Positions 7,669 to 17,236 of a stretch of DNA of 64,000 nt are shown here, one piece after another (position 1 is the stretch's first letter; each line of letters begins with the position of its first letter). The notes under the pieces are model-generated. The model did not search any database, was not told the DNA's origin, and saw only the letters and a program-made list of their open reading frames with translations. The position numbers and the translations under genes were made by a program. Location of the stretch: positions 2,480,001 through 2,544,000 of the forward strand of contig OZ244900.1 in the NCBI GenBank assembly GCA_965221595.1, read 5' to 3'. Source of the stretch: JAAXGX01 sp965221595. Its GTDB lineage: Bacteria > Acidobacteriota > Vicinamibacteria > Vicinamibacterales > UBA8438.

Positions 7669-10600
7669 TCAGAAATTGAGCTGCATGGTGAGCTTGACCA
7701 GACGTCCCAACTGCACGCCGACCGGCTGCAGGTAGTTCACCAGCGTGTAGCGCTCGCGCGCGACTGCGTTGGCGTTGAATACGTTGTAGAGGTCGAAGCT
7801 GGCCCGCAGGTTCGTCGTGCCGCCCATGTCGATGATCTTGGCGATGCGCAGGTCCAGCTGGTTCAGACGGTCACCGTAGGCCGAGCCGGGCGTGATCACG
7901 TTGACGGCGATGGAGTCTTCCGTCGGCGGGCGCCCGAGCGCCGCCTCGGCCACGGCGTTGGGCACCGGGATGACCGCCAGGCGGGGCGTGCCGGCGCGGG
8001 AGAAGAACGTGCCGGAGAAGACGATGTCGTACGGGAACGTGTACGAACCGAAGAGCGAACCCTGCTGAATCCACGGCGTCTCGGTGGCACAGTGCTCCAC
8101 CGGCACCACGCTGTCGCCGCCGCCGGTGAGCCCGCCGGCGCCCTCGTTGATCCGCTCGGGCAGCGCCGCATTGACCGCGCACGCGTCGGTCGTGGTCTTC
8201 CCCGTGGCGTAGCCGCCCTGCAGCAGCACGCCCCCGACCCGGGCGGTGAAGTTCAGGTCCACGCCGTGCCACATCTCGCTGCGGCCGCCGTAGGCGTCGG
8301 CATTGCGCGTGAAGTTCTGCGGCACGGTCACCGCAGCCGGGTCGAGGTCGACCAGCGTGAGCGGATAGCCGCCGCCGTTCGGCAGCCGCGGGTCCTCGGG
8401 CACCATGTAGACCCACTGGTCCCAGTCCTCCGCCCGTGTCGCCTCGTTGTCGACCACCGCCAGGTTGACGTAGTGGCGGCGGAAGTACCCGCCGTCCACG
8501 GTGACCCCGGTCGTCACCTCATGCTGCACGCTGCCCGAGAACGCCCAGTTGGACTCCTTCCTGCCCCAACCGAAGGCGTAGTCCGGATCGAAGCGGTCCG
8601 TGATCTCGGGGCTCGCGAAACCCGGCGTCGGATTGAAGCTGAGGATCTCTCCGTTCGGGAAGTTGAGCAGCGGGTTGCCCTGCACGATGCCGTCCCCGGG
8701 CACGCAGACCGCCGGGTTCAGGCAGACCCGCCCGTCGAGCCAGCTGCGGCTCATCAGCACGTTGTTCGCCACCGGATTGACCTCGCCCGCGAGCGCGATC
8801 GCGTTGCGCTCCCCGTAGCGCGAGGCCGACGCCTTGAGCGCCGTGCGCCCGTCGCCGGCCAGGTCGTACACCACCCCCAGCCGCGGCTGGAGGTCCTTCC
8901 AGCTCGCCACCGTCGCGCCCGGAAAAGTCCGCGGGGTCGGCGACCACGTCATCGGCTCGGTCGTCTGGTCGGGGTAGCCGGCCTCAAAGTAGTCGAAGCG
9001 CACCCCCAGGTTGAGTGTCAGGCGGTCGATGGTCCACTGGTCCTGAGCGTAGATGCCGATGTTGGTCAGCTCGTTCGTCTCGTTGGGTCGGGCGTGGAAG
9101 CGGGCCTGCACCGGACCGCCGCGGAACGTGATCTGGTTCGTCCAGGTGTTGCCGCTGCGGTAGCTCTCGTTCTGCCCCTTCGCGTTGTACTGGACGCCGA
9201 CCTTCAGGTTGTGGCTGCCGGTGACGTACGACATCGCACCGCGGGCGGACGTGTTGCGCGTCGAGAAGTGGACGTCCGTCCCGCCGAAGAAGAACCCCAT
9301 GTTGCGGATCATGTCATTCGTGGTCGCTTCGAACGAGCCGTACAGATCCGTCCGCGCGTTGTAGATGTTGTCGTTGCCGCGGGCGAGCTGCGTCTGCGCG
9401 TCGAGCGCGAACAGAGTCGTGTAGTTCGGTTGCATCGAGACCGCCGCCTCGAACAGGACGCGGTTGGTCTGCGGCCGGACCCAGCTCAACTGGTAGGTGT
9501 ACACGCCGCCGTCCGACTCGCTGCCGGCCTCCGGCGAGATGAATATCGGGTCGAGCGCGGACCCGCTCAGGTTCGGAGTGCGGGTGGCCGAATACTGCCG
9601 CCAGTAGGCCTGCACCTTGTCTCTGGACGTCGCCTGCCAGGTCAGCCGCAGCGACCCCTCCTGGCGGTCGGACGTGTTGATCGCCCGCTCGTCGGCGCTC
9701 GGCAGATAGCGCGGCCCGGCGGTATCCTCGTTCAGGAACAGTCCGGCGGGCAGCTGCGCAGCGCGGCGGAACGTGTACGTCGTGAAGAACCACAAGCGGT
9801 CGCGCGCCAGCGGACCGCCGAACGACGGCGCGAACCCCCAGGCCTGGTCGAGCGCCGGGCCGCCCTCCACGCCGCCCTGGATGCCGCGATCCACCAACTC
9901 CTGGTCGATGTTGTTGGCCAGCCAGCTCGCATGGGCCAGATCGGCGAAGAACCCGCCGCTGAACGCGTTGCTGCCTTCTTTCGGGATGAGGTTCAGCCGC
10001 ACGCCGCCCGTCTCCACCTCGGCGGAGCTGCCCGAGTAGTCGTAGACGAACTCGGCAATTGCCGTGTCGAACGGGCTGCCCGCCGGCGCGCCCTCGTACG
10101 CCACCTGGTTCGTGTCCATGCCGTCGATCTCGACGACCGAGTCGGCATCCCGCGAGCCATGGATGGACAGCCGGTTCGTACCGCCCCCGGTGATGCCTCC
10201 GGTGTCGGCGGAGACCGACGTCGTCGGTCCGCCCTGGATGTTCAGCGCCGGCACCAGCAGCGCCATGGCGTCGTAGGACCGCGCCGTGGGCAGTACCTCG
10301 TACACGTCGCGGTCCATCGTCTCCCGCCGTTCCACGCTCTGGACGTCGATCTCCGGGCTAGCCTGGGTGACGATGACCGTCTCTTCGAGCGCCCCGACCG
10401 GCAACTCGATGTCGACGTTGGCCGTGAATCCCGCGCTCAACTCCACCGCGTCGCGCACGACCGTGCTGAACCCCGGCAGGGTGAACGTCACGGCATACTC
10501 GCCGGTCTCCAGCGCGACGATCAGGTACTGGCCGCTGCCGTCGGTCACGGCCGTGCGGACCTGCTCGATGAGCGCCGGGCTGCGGGCTTCGACCGTCACG

Positions 10601-10731
10601 CCCGGCAGCACGGCTCCCGTGGAATCGGTGACCGTGCCGCCGATTGCCTGGGCGTAGGCGCCGGCGGGCACCAACAGCAACAGAGCGAATACGGCCGGAA
10701 CGAGTGCAACGGTGCCTCGTGCGCTGGGCAT
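7669..10731 (-). CDS. TonB-dependent receptor with N-terminal carboxypeptidase-regulatory domain (Oar-like), copy A
   Basis: 1020 residues. After a signal peptide ending near AYAQ comes an Ig-like CarboxypepD_reg domain (GGTVTDSTGAVLPGVTVEARSPAL, GQYLIVALETGEYAVTFTLPGFS). A plug region (LPTARSYDAMALLVPALNIQGG) and a long beta-barrel follow, ending ASFDLYNVFNANAV...GRLVKLTMQLNF with a terminal Phe as expected for outer-membrane proteins. Such receptors import large ligands with TonB energy; the ligand is unknown. Two in-frame ATGs are possible, 10737 and 10731. The GGAGGAGG box is 2 and 8 bases upstream respectively, so 10731 is favoured. It is more distant from the tandem pair at 47-54 kb than these are from each other. 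Confidence 0.92.
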   Translation of the reverse strand: MPSARGTVALVPAVFALLLLVPAGAYAQAIGGTVTDSTGAVLPGVTVEARSPALIEQVRTAVTDGSGQYLIVALETGEYAVTFTLPGFSTVVRDAVELSAGFTANVDIELPVGALEETVIVTQASPEIDVQSVERRETMDRDVYEVLPTARSYDAMALLVPALNIQGGPTTSVSADTGGITGGGTNRLSIHGSRDADSVVEIDGMDTNQVAYEGAPAGSPFDTAIAEFVYDYSGSSAEVETGGVRLNLIPKEGSNAFSGGFFADLAHASWLANNIDQELVDRGIQGGVEGGPALDQAWGFAPSFGGPLARDRLWFFTTYTFRRAAQLPAGLFLNEDTAGPRYLPSADERAINTSDRQEGSLRLTWQATSRDKVQAYWRQYSATRTPNLSGSALDPIFISPEAGSESDGGVYTYQLSWVRPQTNRVLFEAAVSMQPNYTTLFALDAQTQLARGNDNIYNARTDLYGSFEATTNDMIRNMGFFFGGTDVHFSTRNTSARGAMSYVTGSHNLKVGVQYNAKGQNESYRSGNTWTNQITFRGGPVQARFHARPNETNELTNIGIYAQDQWTIDRLTLNLGVRFDYFEAGYPDQTTEPMTWSPTPRTFPGATVASWKDLQPRLGVVYDLAGDGRTALKASASRYGERNAIALAGEVNPVANNVLMSRSWLDGRVCLNPAVCVPGDGIVQGNPLLNFPNGEILSFNPTPGFASPEITDRFDPDYAFGWGRKESNWAFSGSVQHEVTTGVTVDGGYFRRHYVNLAVVDNEATRAEDWDQWVYMVPEDPRLPNGGGYPLTLVDLDPAAVTVPQNFTRNADAYGGRSEMWHGVDLNFTARVGGVLLQGGYATGKTTTDACAVNAALPERINEGAGGLTGGGDSVVPVEHCATETPWIQQGSLFGSYTFPYDIVFSGTFFSRAGTPRLAVIPVPNAVAEAALGRPPTEDSIAVNVITPGSAYGDRLNQLDLRIAKIIDMGGTTNLRASFDLYNVFNANAVARERYTLVNYLQPVGVQLGRLVKLTMQLNF

Positions 10732-10838
10732 GCTCATCGCCTCCTCCACGTGGTTCGCTGAACGCGTGTCGAACGTATCGCCTCCAGGAGTCGCTTGCCG
10801 CCTGCCTGCGCCGGTGACGAGACCGACGCGACAGCCGA

Positions 10839-11669
10839 TCAGCCACCGTCGGCTGCGCCGACGAGCAGCCCGGACGGGACCGCGACGACCCGGCCGCCGG
10901 CGTCCGCGCAGGCCGCCTCGCCCGGCGCCGCGTCGCGCGTGCAGCGGTACAGCGGCCGGCCCTGGTAGACCCACTGCGTCACGCCGTCCGCGCGCGGCGC
11001 AACCGACCAGTCGCCGAACGGCACGGCGGCGGCGGGCGCCCGCAGCGGCGTCCAGATGCCCGCGCAGGCGGACCGGCAGGCAGCCGGCGCGGCGTACAGC
11101 GTCAGGCCCTGCGCGTCGGCCAGCACCACACCGTGGGACGTCGCCCGGGCCGCGATGCCGGGCGGCGCGCCCCGCACCTCGAAGCGCGTCTGCCGCGCGC
11201 CGGCCCGCAGGTACGAGCGGCGGCGCCCGCCGTGCTCCGGAAACGGATCGACGGCGGCTATCTGCCACACGTTGCCCTGGCCGATGGCCCAGTCCCGCTC
11301 CTCCTCGTGCCGATAGCGGTAGAGCGGCCGTCCCCGGTACGCCCACTGCGGCGCGCCGTCGCTGCGCGCGACGAGTGACCAGTCGCCGAACGGCTGCGCC
11401 CCGGCGGCCGCCCGCACCGGCGGCCAGACCGCGGCGCAGGGCCCGCGGCAGGTCGACACGCCGGGCTCCACGTCGCGCCGCGTCACGTACAGCGTGTAGC
11501 CCTCGGCATCGGCGAAGACCGGCCCAAGGGGCGTGCTGCCGAACGTGATCGCCGGCGGCGTCGCGGGCAGCGCCGCCGGCTGGGCGCCCGCCGGCGGCGG
11601 CACCAGCCACGCCGCACCAGTTGCCGCCAGTGCCATCACGACCAGACAGCGTCCACTCCGCATCGCCAT
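10839..11669 (-). CDS. Secreted COG4315-type repeat protein
   Basis: 276 residues with a signal peptide (residues 1-29, ending PAGAQ). Two copies of the secreted-repeat fold of unknown function (PF03640, COG4315) are visible: the first reads TPLGPVFADAEGYTLYVTRRD with CRGPCAAVWPPV and WAYRGRPLYRY, the second TSHGVVLADAQGLTLYAAP with CRSACAGIWTPL and WVYQGRPLYRC. Each half has a paired Cys motif. The second ATG, 11663, has better spacing from the GGGGAG box, so the real start may be there. It lies just downstream of the DUF1552 gene and could be read with that operon. Function unknown. Confidence 0.8.
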   Translation of the reverse strand: MAMRSGRCLVVMALAATGAAWLVPPPAGAQPAALPATPPAITFGSTPLGPVFADAEGYTLYVTRRDVEPGVSTCRGPCAAVWPPVRAAAGAQPFGDWSLVARSDGAPQWAYRGRPLYRYRHEEERDWAIGQGNVWQIAAVDPFPEHGGRRRSYLRAGARQTRFEVRGAPPGIAARATSHGVVLADAQGLTLYAAPAACRSACAGIWTPLRAPAAAVPFGDWSVAPRADGVTQWVYQGRPLYRCTRDAAPGEAACADAGGRVVAVPSGLLVGAADGG

Positions 11670-11692
11670 GCTCCCCGCTGCAGCGCCGGCCC

Positions 11693-13033
11693 CTACGCGA
11701 CGACCTCGCCGACGGGCTGGCGGGTCTCCATCGACCCCGTGCCGAAGGTGTCGACCGGCACCCCCATCACCTGCATCGCGGTCAGGGCGATGCGCGAGAC
11801 CGGGTCGGACCTGCCGATGACGCTCAGCCCCGAGCGCACGCGCCCGCCTGCACGTCCGGCGAACATGACCGGCAGGTTGTCGATGTTGTGGTCCTTCGCC
11901 AGCTCGGTCTCCGAGTGCGCCACGACGAGCATGCGGTCGAGCAGCGTGCCGTCGCCCTCCGGCATGCCGTCGAGAATGCCCAGGAAGGTGCCCCACGCCC
12001 GCATGATGTCGGCGACGAACTTCGTGGATTCGGGCTGGTAGCCGAGATCGGCGTCGATGGGCTCGTCGTGCGTCAACTGGTGGTGCGAGGTCGCGCTGCC
12101 GCGGCGCGTCAGCGACGAGGCGCCGTTGTTGAAGCTCACGTTGAACACCTTCGTCTGGTTGCAGGCCAGGGCCATGGCGAGCAGCCGCACCAGCACCTCG
12201 TGGTTGGCGCTGACGTCCTCCAGTACGTTGGCCACCTCCCGCTCCCCCGCAGGCGCCGCCGGCGGCTTGCAGGCGACCAGCGGCTGTGGCTTCTGGAGCT
12301 GCAGGGCCAACTGGCTCTCCACCTGCCGCACGCCTGTGAAGTACTGGTCGAGACGCGCCCGGTCCGCCGCGCCGAGTTGCCGCTCGAGCGCCCGGCGCTG
12401 CTCGCTGACCACCGACAGCACGCTCCGGCGCGCCAACGTCACCGGATCGGGCGTGAAGGCGGCCGCATTGGGATCGACGAAGCCCTCGCCGAAGAGGCGC
12501 TCATAGAAGCGCGCGGCGGACGTCTCGACCGGGTTCATCTGCCCCGCGCCCTGGCCGCTCAGGGTGTTCCTGCGGTCGCCGATGGCCGACACGTCGAGCG
12601 TGCGGAAGCGCGTGCCGCCGCCGATGTGCGCCGCGATGAGACTGTCGAACGACGGCGCCGGCAGCGTGCCGCCCACGCTGGGCGCCACGCCGGTCCGGAA
12701 GCACGGGCCGGCGGTCGCGTGCGGGAAGTTGGGCTTGCCGTCCGTCAGGCAGTCGAAGCCGCCGAAGATGGTGACCTTGTCCTTGTACGGCGCCATTGGC
12801 TCCGTCTCGGGCAGGATGTCGTAGTCCGGGCCGGACCGCGTCGGATGGAAACGGCCGGGCGTCACGCCCAGGCCCCAGAACCACGTGCCGAAGCGCACCG
12901 GCAGCGGCGCACCCGCCGCCAGCGCCGTCCCGTTGTCGTTCAGGAAGCAATCCAGGTAGGGCAGCGAGACCGCGACGGTCGCCCCCCGGCAGAGGCCACG
13001 CAAGACGGTGCGCCGACTGATTCCGGACTTCAT
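11693..13033 (-). CDS. DUF1552 family protein with Tat signal
   Basis: 446 residues. The N-terminus SRRTVLRGLCRGATVAVSLP is a Tat signal (SRRTVLRG). The mature protein has the DUF1552 hallmarks: WFWGLGVTPGRFHP, FGGFDCLTDGKPNFPHAT, SFDSLIAAHIGGGTRFRTL, NQTKVFNVSFNNG, HHQLTHDE and VVAHSETELAKDHNIDNLPVMFAG. The metal-binding-looking His and Asp residues resemble sulfatase/phosphatase-like folds, but no activity is established. The start codon overlaps the stop of the DUF1592 gene by 4 bases (ATGA), so the two are translationally coupled, as is common for DUF1592/DUF1552 pairs in Planctomycetes and Acidobacteria. Confidence 0.9.
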   Translation of the reverse strand: MKSGISRRTVLRGLCRGATVAVSLPYLDCFLNDNGTALAAGAPLPVRFGTWFWGLGVTPGRFHPTRSGPDYDILPETEPMAPYKDKVTIFGGFDCLTDGKPNFPHATAGPCFRTGVAPSVGGTLPAPSFDSLIAAHIGGGTRFRTLDVSAIGDRRNTLSGQGAGQMNPVETSAARFYERLFGEGFVDPNAAAFTPDPVTLARRSVLSVVSEQRRALERQLGAADRARLDQYFTGVRQVESQLALQLQKPQPLVACKPPAAPAGEREVANVLEDVSANHEVLVRLLAMALACNQTKVFNVSFNNGASSLTRRGSATSHHQLTHDEPIDADLGYQPESTKFVADIMRAWGTFLGILDGMPEGDGTLLDRMLVVAHSETELAKDHNIDNLPVMFAGRAGGRVRSGLSVIGRSDPVSRIALTAMQVMGVPVDTFGTGSMETRQPVGEVVA

Positions 13034-14700
13034 CGTGAGACCTCCTCACCCGTTCGGTTGTCGCCTGTCGGCTGCGGCGCCGCCAGGAAGGCCGGACTCG
13101 CGGCGACGGCGCCCAGCAGCGCCGGCAGTCGATAGTCCGCCTCCGCGAATCGCGACGCCATCTCCACCACCCACGGCAGGTCGCCGGGCGCGAGCGACCG
13201 CCGCAGCGCGTACTCCGCGACGCGGCGGGCCAGGCAGCGCGGCAGCGCCGGGTGGCGGCTCACCGCCGCGCCCAACGCCACCGGGCCGGCAACCGCGGTG
13301 CCGTCGAGCTCGCCGCTGACGTCGATGGGCGCCCCGTTCTCGCGTGTGCGATAGGCGCCCACGCCGTCGAAGTTCTCCAGCGTCAGCCCGATGGGATCCG
13401 TAATGCGGTGGCAGCCCGCGCAAACAGGGTTGCGGCGGTGCACCGCCAGCCGGTCGCGCGCCGTGCGCAGCTCGACGTTCTCCGTGTCTTCCAGCAGCGA
13501 GAAGTCCACGTCGGCTGGCGGATCCGGTACGGCCTGGCACAGCAGCAGCTCCCGCAGCGCCTGGCCGCGCAGCGTCGGCGAGCTGCGGCCGTCGTGGGAA
13601 AACGCGGCCAGGAAGCTCATCTGGGTCAACAGCCCGGCGCGTTCGCCGGCGGCCGGCAGCTCGTAGCGCACCCACGGGTCGCGGCCGGGCCGGACTGGCA
13701 GCCCGTAGACCTGGCCCAGAGCCCGCGTCATGAACGTGGTCCGCGACGTGAAGAGCTCGCGATAGTCGCGCTCCTCGCGGACGAGCAGCTCCACGATGGT
13801 GCGCAGCGTCTGCTCCGGCATGTCCGCCTTGACCTCGCGCACGAACTGCGGGTAGAGGACCGGATCCTTCGCCAGGTCCGCGATGCGCTCGAAGCCGAGC
13901 ATGTCGGCGAACAGCGTCCGCACGGACGCCTCCAGACGGGGCGACGCCAGCAGGCGGTCCACCTGGCGCGCCAGGCCCTGCTCCGTGTGGAGCTCGCCGC
14001 GTGCGGCGGCCTCCAGCAGCAGCGTGTCCGGCGTGGTATCCCACAGGAAGAAGCTGAGGCGCGCCGCCTTCGACCACGCATCCAGGCGTACCCGGCCGGG
14101 CCGCGCGGGATCCGGCTCGGTGACGTCGACGTCGAAGAGGAATCGCGGCGAGACGAGCATCGTCTCCAGCGACAGGGCGAGGCCCGTGTAGAAGCTCCCG
14201 CTCAGCCGGGCGCCCTCCCCCGCCGCCGCGACCTGCCGTGCGAGGTCGGCAGGCGCGAGCGGCCGCCGGAACAGCAGCCGGCCGACCCGCCCGAGGAACG
14301 CGCCCGCGCAGGCGTCGTCCGCCCGGTCCTCCGCAGCGGGCCGGCAGCCGACCAGCAGCGCGCGATGGTCCTCGTCGACCACCTGCGCCGCGATGGCCCG
14401 GGCCATCTGCGTGTACTGCTCGAAGCCGGCCGGCGAGACCGAGATGGTGCTCGCGTTGGATGTCTGCAGGCCGTGCGGCGGCCGCACCAACGGATCCAGC
14501 CGGCCGGCCACCTGGATGTCCGTGCCGAAGATATCCGCGACGGCGTGGCGGTACTGCGTCTCGGTCAGGCGGCGCAGCGCCGTGGCGGGGTCGCCGGCGG
14601 GCTGCGCGGGGGCCGGGCCCGGCAGCATCAGCATCACCATCGTCAGCGCGATTGCCATCGGCACGGCACGGGGTAGACGACGCCGGCAGCTACCGGGCAT
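13030..14700 (-). CDS. DUF1587/DUF1592/DUF1588/DUF1585 multidomain secreted protein
   Basis: 556 residues with a signal peptide (residues 1-33). The domain order is the standard one. DUF1587-like LTETQYRHAVADIFGTD starts near residue 45. DUF1592 contains RLSFFLWDTTPDTLLLEAAARGEL and covers the middle. DUF1588 contains GLLTQMSFLAAFSHDGRSSPTLRG and a heme-c-like site VCAGCH (C427, C430, H431) followed by RITDPIGLTLENFD. DUF1585 closes the protein (YALRRSLAPGD). Usually a cytochrome c module precedes these domains; it is absent or reduced here, so only the DUF1588 CxxCH remains. It is coupled to the DUF1552 gene and overlaps the upstream gene by 11 bases. Confidence 0.88.
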   Translation of the reverse strand: MPGSCRRRLPRAVPMAIALTMVMLMLPGPAPAQPAGDPATALRRLTETQYRHAVADIFGTDIQVAGRLDPLVRPPHGLQTSNASTISVSPAGFEQYTQMARAIAAQVVDEDHRALLVGCRPAAEDRADDACAGAFLGRVGRLLFRRPLAPADLARQVAAAGEGARLSGSFYTGLALSLETMLVSPRFLFDVDVTEPDPARPGRVRLDAWSKAARLSFFLWDTTPDTLLLEAAARGELHTEQGLARQVDRLLASPRLEASVRTLFADMLGFERIADLAKDPVLYPQFVREVKADMPEQTLRTIVELLVREERDYRELFTSRTTFMTRALGQVYGLPVRPGRDPWVRYELPAAGERAGLLTQMSFLAAFSHDGRSSPTLRGQALRELLLCQAVPDPPADVDFSLLEDTENVELRTARDRLAVHRRNPVCAGCHRITDPIGLTLENFDGVGAYRTRENGAPIDVSGELDGTAVAGPVALGAAVSRHPALPRCLARRVAEYALRRSLAPGDLPWVVEMASRFAEADYRLPALLGAVAASPAFLAAPQPTGDNRTGEEVSR

Positions 14701-15829
14701 CGGCTCCCGTGCCGTCGTCGTGGATCACGAAGGCGGGAATGCCGGTCAGCCGGTGCGCGGCGGAGATGGTGGTGCACTGCCCGGTCCGCGGGTCGGGATC
14801 GCCGTCGGCCATCAGCACGAACGTCTTGTATTCCGAAGCACAGTCCATGTTGGCGGTCGATGCCGTTGCCCGGCAGCAGTAACCCACCGTGGAGATGTTC
14901 ATCAGCGGCCGGTAGCCGCCGAGCAGCCCGGTCAACCCGCCTTCCGGCCCGAGCCGGAGGCGGAGGCGGACGCGCCGGAATTCCTGGGAGTACGCGTCTG
15001 CGAACGCCCCCCACGTGAACAGGCGGTAGCGCAGGTACAGCCTGTCGACATCGTCGACCAGCAGCTCGCCGTCAACCAGACGGCCGGTCGCCTCGTTGCG
15101 CCAGTGTGGGTTCGACGAAACGCGGAACGACTGACCGGGGAGCGGCTCGCCCGCGGGGGTCCTGAGGATGAGGTCGGCCAATTCCAGCGAGTAGATGCCC
15201 ACCTCGACATGGTCGTCGTTGCGCAGGTCGTCCAGGCCGCGGATCTCGATGAGAAACGGGTTGAGATCGCCGCCCGCCTGCTCGCTCGCGGCCGTGCCCC
15301 GCCGGCTCTTGTAGCACCCGACGGCGCGATAGAGCTGGTTGTCCACCGCGGGCTCGCCGTCCAGCCCCTCGAACTTCGGGTGTTCGCAGGTCAGCGGCGT
15401 GGCGCGGCCGTCCGGCGTGCCGTCCAGATTGAGGCCGTAGGCCACCCGGCTCTGCACCCCGCGGTGGGGCGGATGGCGCGGATCGTCCAGGAACGCCTGC
15501 GGGTTCTGGCAGACGTTCTCGCCGCCGGGCCCGTCGATGAATCCGCCCTGCCAGGCAGCGGCGTACTCCTCGGCGTTCTCGGGCCGGAGAAGCCGCTCGC
15601 GCTCTTCAGGGCCGAGCGTGGCGAGGAAATTCTCCTCGACGGTCCGCTCGAACCCTCCGGGACAGTCCGACTCGAACGGCCCGTAGTGCATCGCCAGCCG
15701 CGAGTCCACGACCAGGAAGCCCCGCGTGCTCCCCTCCTGGGCGCGGACCCCGCCCCCGAGCGACGCGACCACAAGCGCGGCCAGCGCGGCGCCGCCGAGC
15801 CGCCAACGCACCGGATGGTTCCGACCCAT
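14690..15829 (-). CDS. Secreted protein of unknown function
   Basis: 379 residues with ATG 15829 followed by a signal peptide (about 1-31, ending VRAQ). I do not recognise a family. Visible features are DSRLAMHYGPFESDCPGGFE near the N-terminus, five or more Cys in the mature part (CEHPKF, GCYKS, GYCCRA, DCASEY, GQCTTI) including a vicinal CC, and a regular beta-rich pattern that suggests a disulfide-stabilised extracellular domain. Its 3' end overlaps the DUF1592 gene by 11 bases, so it is the first gene of that operon or couples its translation. The context hints at a role with the DUF1592/DUF1552 proteins. Confidence 0.7.
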   Translation of the reverse strand: MGRNHPVRWRLGGAALAALVVASLGGGVRAQEGSTRGFLVVDSRLAMHYGPFESDCPGGFERTVEENFLATLGPEERERLLRPENAEEYAAAWQGGFIDGPGGENVCQNPQAFLDDPRHPPHRGVQSRVAYGLNLDGTPDGRATPLTCEHPKFEGLDGEPAVDNQLYRAVGCYKSRRGTAASEQAGGDLNPFLIEIRGLDDLRNDDHVEVGIYSLELADLILRTPAGEPLPGQSFRVSSNPHWRNEATGRLVDGELLVDDVDRLYLRYRLFTWGAFADAYSQEFRRVRLRLRLGPEGGLTGLLGGYRPLMNISTVGYCCRATASTANMDCASEYKTFVLMADGDPDPRTGQCTTISAAHRLTGIPAFVIHDDGTGADAR

Positions 15830-15851
15830 AGTCGATCCCTCCCTGCTCCGT

Positions 15852-17216
15852 TCAACGCGGGTCCGGCGGCGGCCGACGCGGGCCGCGCGCCTGGAACAGG
15901 CGCACCACGCCGACGTGGTTCGCCATGGCTGCGTAGGTCCACGCGGTGCGGCCGACCTCGTCCCGCGCGTCCAGATCGGCACCCGCCTCGAGCAGTGTGC
16001 GCACCGCGGCGACATGGCCCGCCGAGGCGGCCTCGATCAAGGCCGTTCTGCCGCCGGCGTCGGCCGCGTTGACGTCCGCCCCCTGCGCCAGCAGGAACCT
16101 GATGGTGTCGAGGCTGCCGCTGGCGGCGGTCGCGATCAGCGCGGTCGCGCCGGCGCCGTCGCGCGCGTCGACCTCGATCCCCTGTTCCAGCAGGGCCTCG
16201 ACGACGCCCGCGTGGCCGTCGCGCGCGGCAAGCACCAGAGCCTCACCGCCGGCCGCGCCGGCGCCCGCGAGCGCCAGCGCCTCCATGATCTCCACGTGAC
16301 CGTTCGCCGCGGCGTAGATGACGGCCGAGCCGCCGTAGTTGTCCTCGCGGGCCGCGTCTGCGCCGCCGCGCAGCAGTGCCTGCACCACCTCGACGTGGCC
16401 GTTGAGGGCCGCCGCCATCAGCGCGGTCCGCCCGTCGCTGTCGCCGGCCTCGACGTCGGCCGCGGCGGCCAGCAGGAGGCCGACGCTGCCGAGCGCACCG
16501 CCGAACGCCGCGCCCATCAGCGCCGTGGAGCCGGTGGAGGTCGCGGCGTCCACGGCCACCCCGCCCGCCACGAGCGCCGCCACCGCTTCCGGGTGGTCGG
16601 ACGCTGCCGTCGCCATCAGCACCGTCACCCCTTCCCGGTCCCGCGCATCGACATCGGCGCCGGCGGCCAGCAGCCGCCGCACCACGTTCGCGTGCCCCTG
16701 CCCGCCGGCCAGCGCCAGCGGCGTCAGGCCGCCGCTGTCCCGGGCGTCGGGCTCGGCGCCTGCGTCCACGAGCGCGCCGACGATGTCCGCGTGCCCGGAG
16801 AACGCGGCGTGTGCCAGCGGCGTGCGACCACCGCGGTCGGCAACGTGCAGCGCGCCGGAGCCGCCGCCCAGCAGCACCTCGACGACCTCCCCGTGGCCGT
16901 TGCCGGCGGCATGTATGAGTGGGGTGAGGCCGAGGATGTCGGCCACGCCGGCGTCCGCGCCCGCCGCGAGCAGCTCCCGCGCGATGCCGACGAAGCCGCG
17001 CTGCGCCGCATAGGTGAGGGCCGTCGAGCCGGAATCGTCCGTCGCGCCGACATCGGCGCCGGCACCGAGGGCCGCACGGACCGCCGCCGCGTCGCCGGCC
17101 GACGCGGCCTGCAGGAGCCGGGTATCGACCGGCCGCTGCTCACCGGCCGCCGGCGCCTGGCCGGCCGCCCCGAGCCCGGCGCCCGCGAGCACGAGCGCAA
17201 TCACCAGCAGCGGCAC
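15852..17216 (-). CDS. Secreted ankyrin-repeat protein
   Basis: 454 residues with a short hydrophobic export signal (about 1-25) and then roughly twelve ankyrin repeats covering residues 33-450. The repeats follow the usual G-x-TPL-x-x-AA-x-x-GH pattern, for example GLTPLIHAAGNGHGEVVEVLL, GGRTPLAHAAFSGHADIVGALV and GGRTALIEAASAGHVAAVRTLL. Start GTG at 17216 is supported by a GGAGGAGCC ribosome binding site. A protein-binding scaffold role is the usual interpretation; the partner is unknown. It lies 22 bases upstream of the 379-residue secreted protein on the same strand, so it could head that cluster. Confidence 0.88.
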   Translation of the reverse strand: MPLLVIALVLAGAGLGAAGQAPAAGEQRPVDTRLLQAASAGDAAAVRAALGAGADVGATDDSGSTALTYAAQRGFVGIARELLAAGADAGVADILGLTPLIHAAGNGHGEVVEVLLGGGSGALHVADRGGRTPLAHAAFSGHADIVGALVDAGAEPDARDSGGLTPLALAGGQGHANVVRRLLAAGADVDARDREGVTVLMATAASDHPEAVAALVAGGVAVDAATSTGSTALMGAAFGGALGSVGLLLAAAADVEAGDSDGRTALMAAALNGHVEVVQALLRGGADAAREDNYGGSAVIYAAANGHVEIMEALALAGAGAAGGEALVLAARDGHAGVVEALLEQGIEVDARDGAGATALIATAASGSLDTIRFLLAQGADVNAADAGGRTALIEAASAGHVAAVRTLLEAGADLDARDEVGRTAWTYAAMANHVGVVRLFQARGPRRPPPDPR

Positions 17217-17236
17217 CGCGAGGCTCCTCCGTCCCT

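Noticed and set aside
7460..7735. Small frame overlapping the msrQ stop (MSDTDRTDRPAPG...)
   Set aside because: It starts with an ATGA overlap and looks promising for coupling, but it runs into the antisense of the TonB receptor and has no family-like composition.
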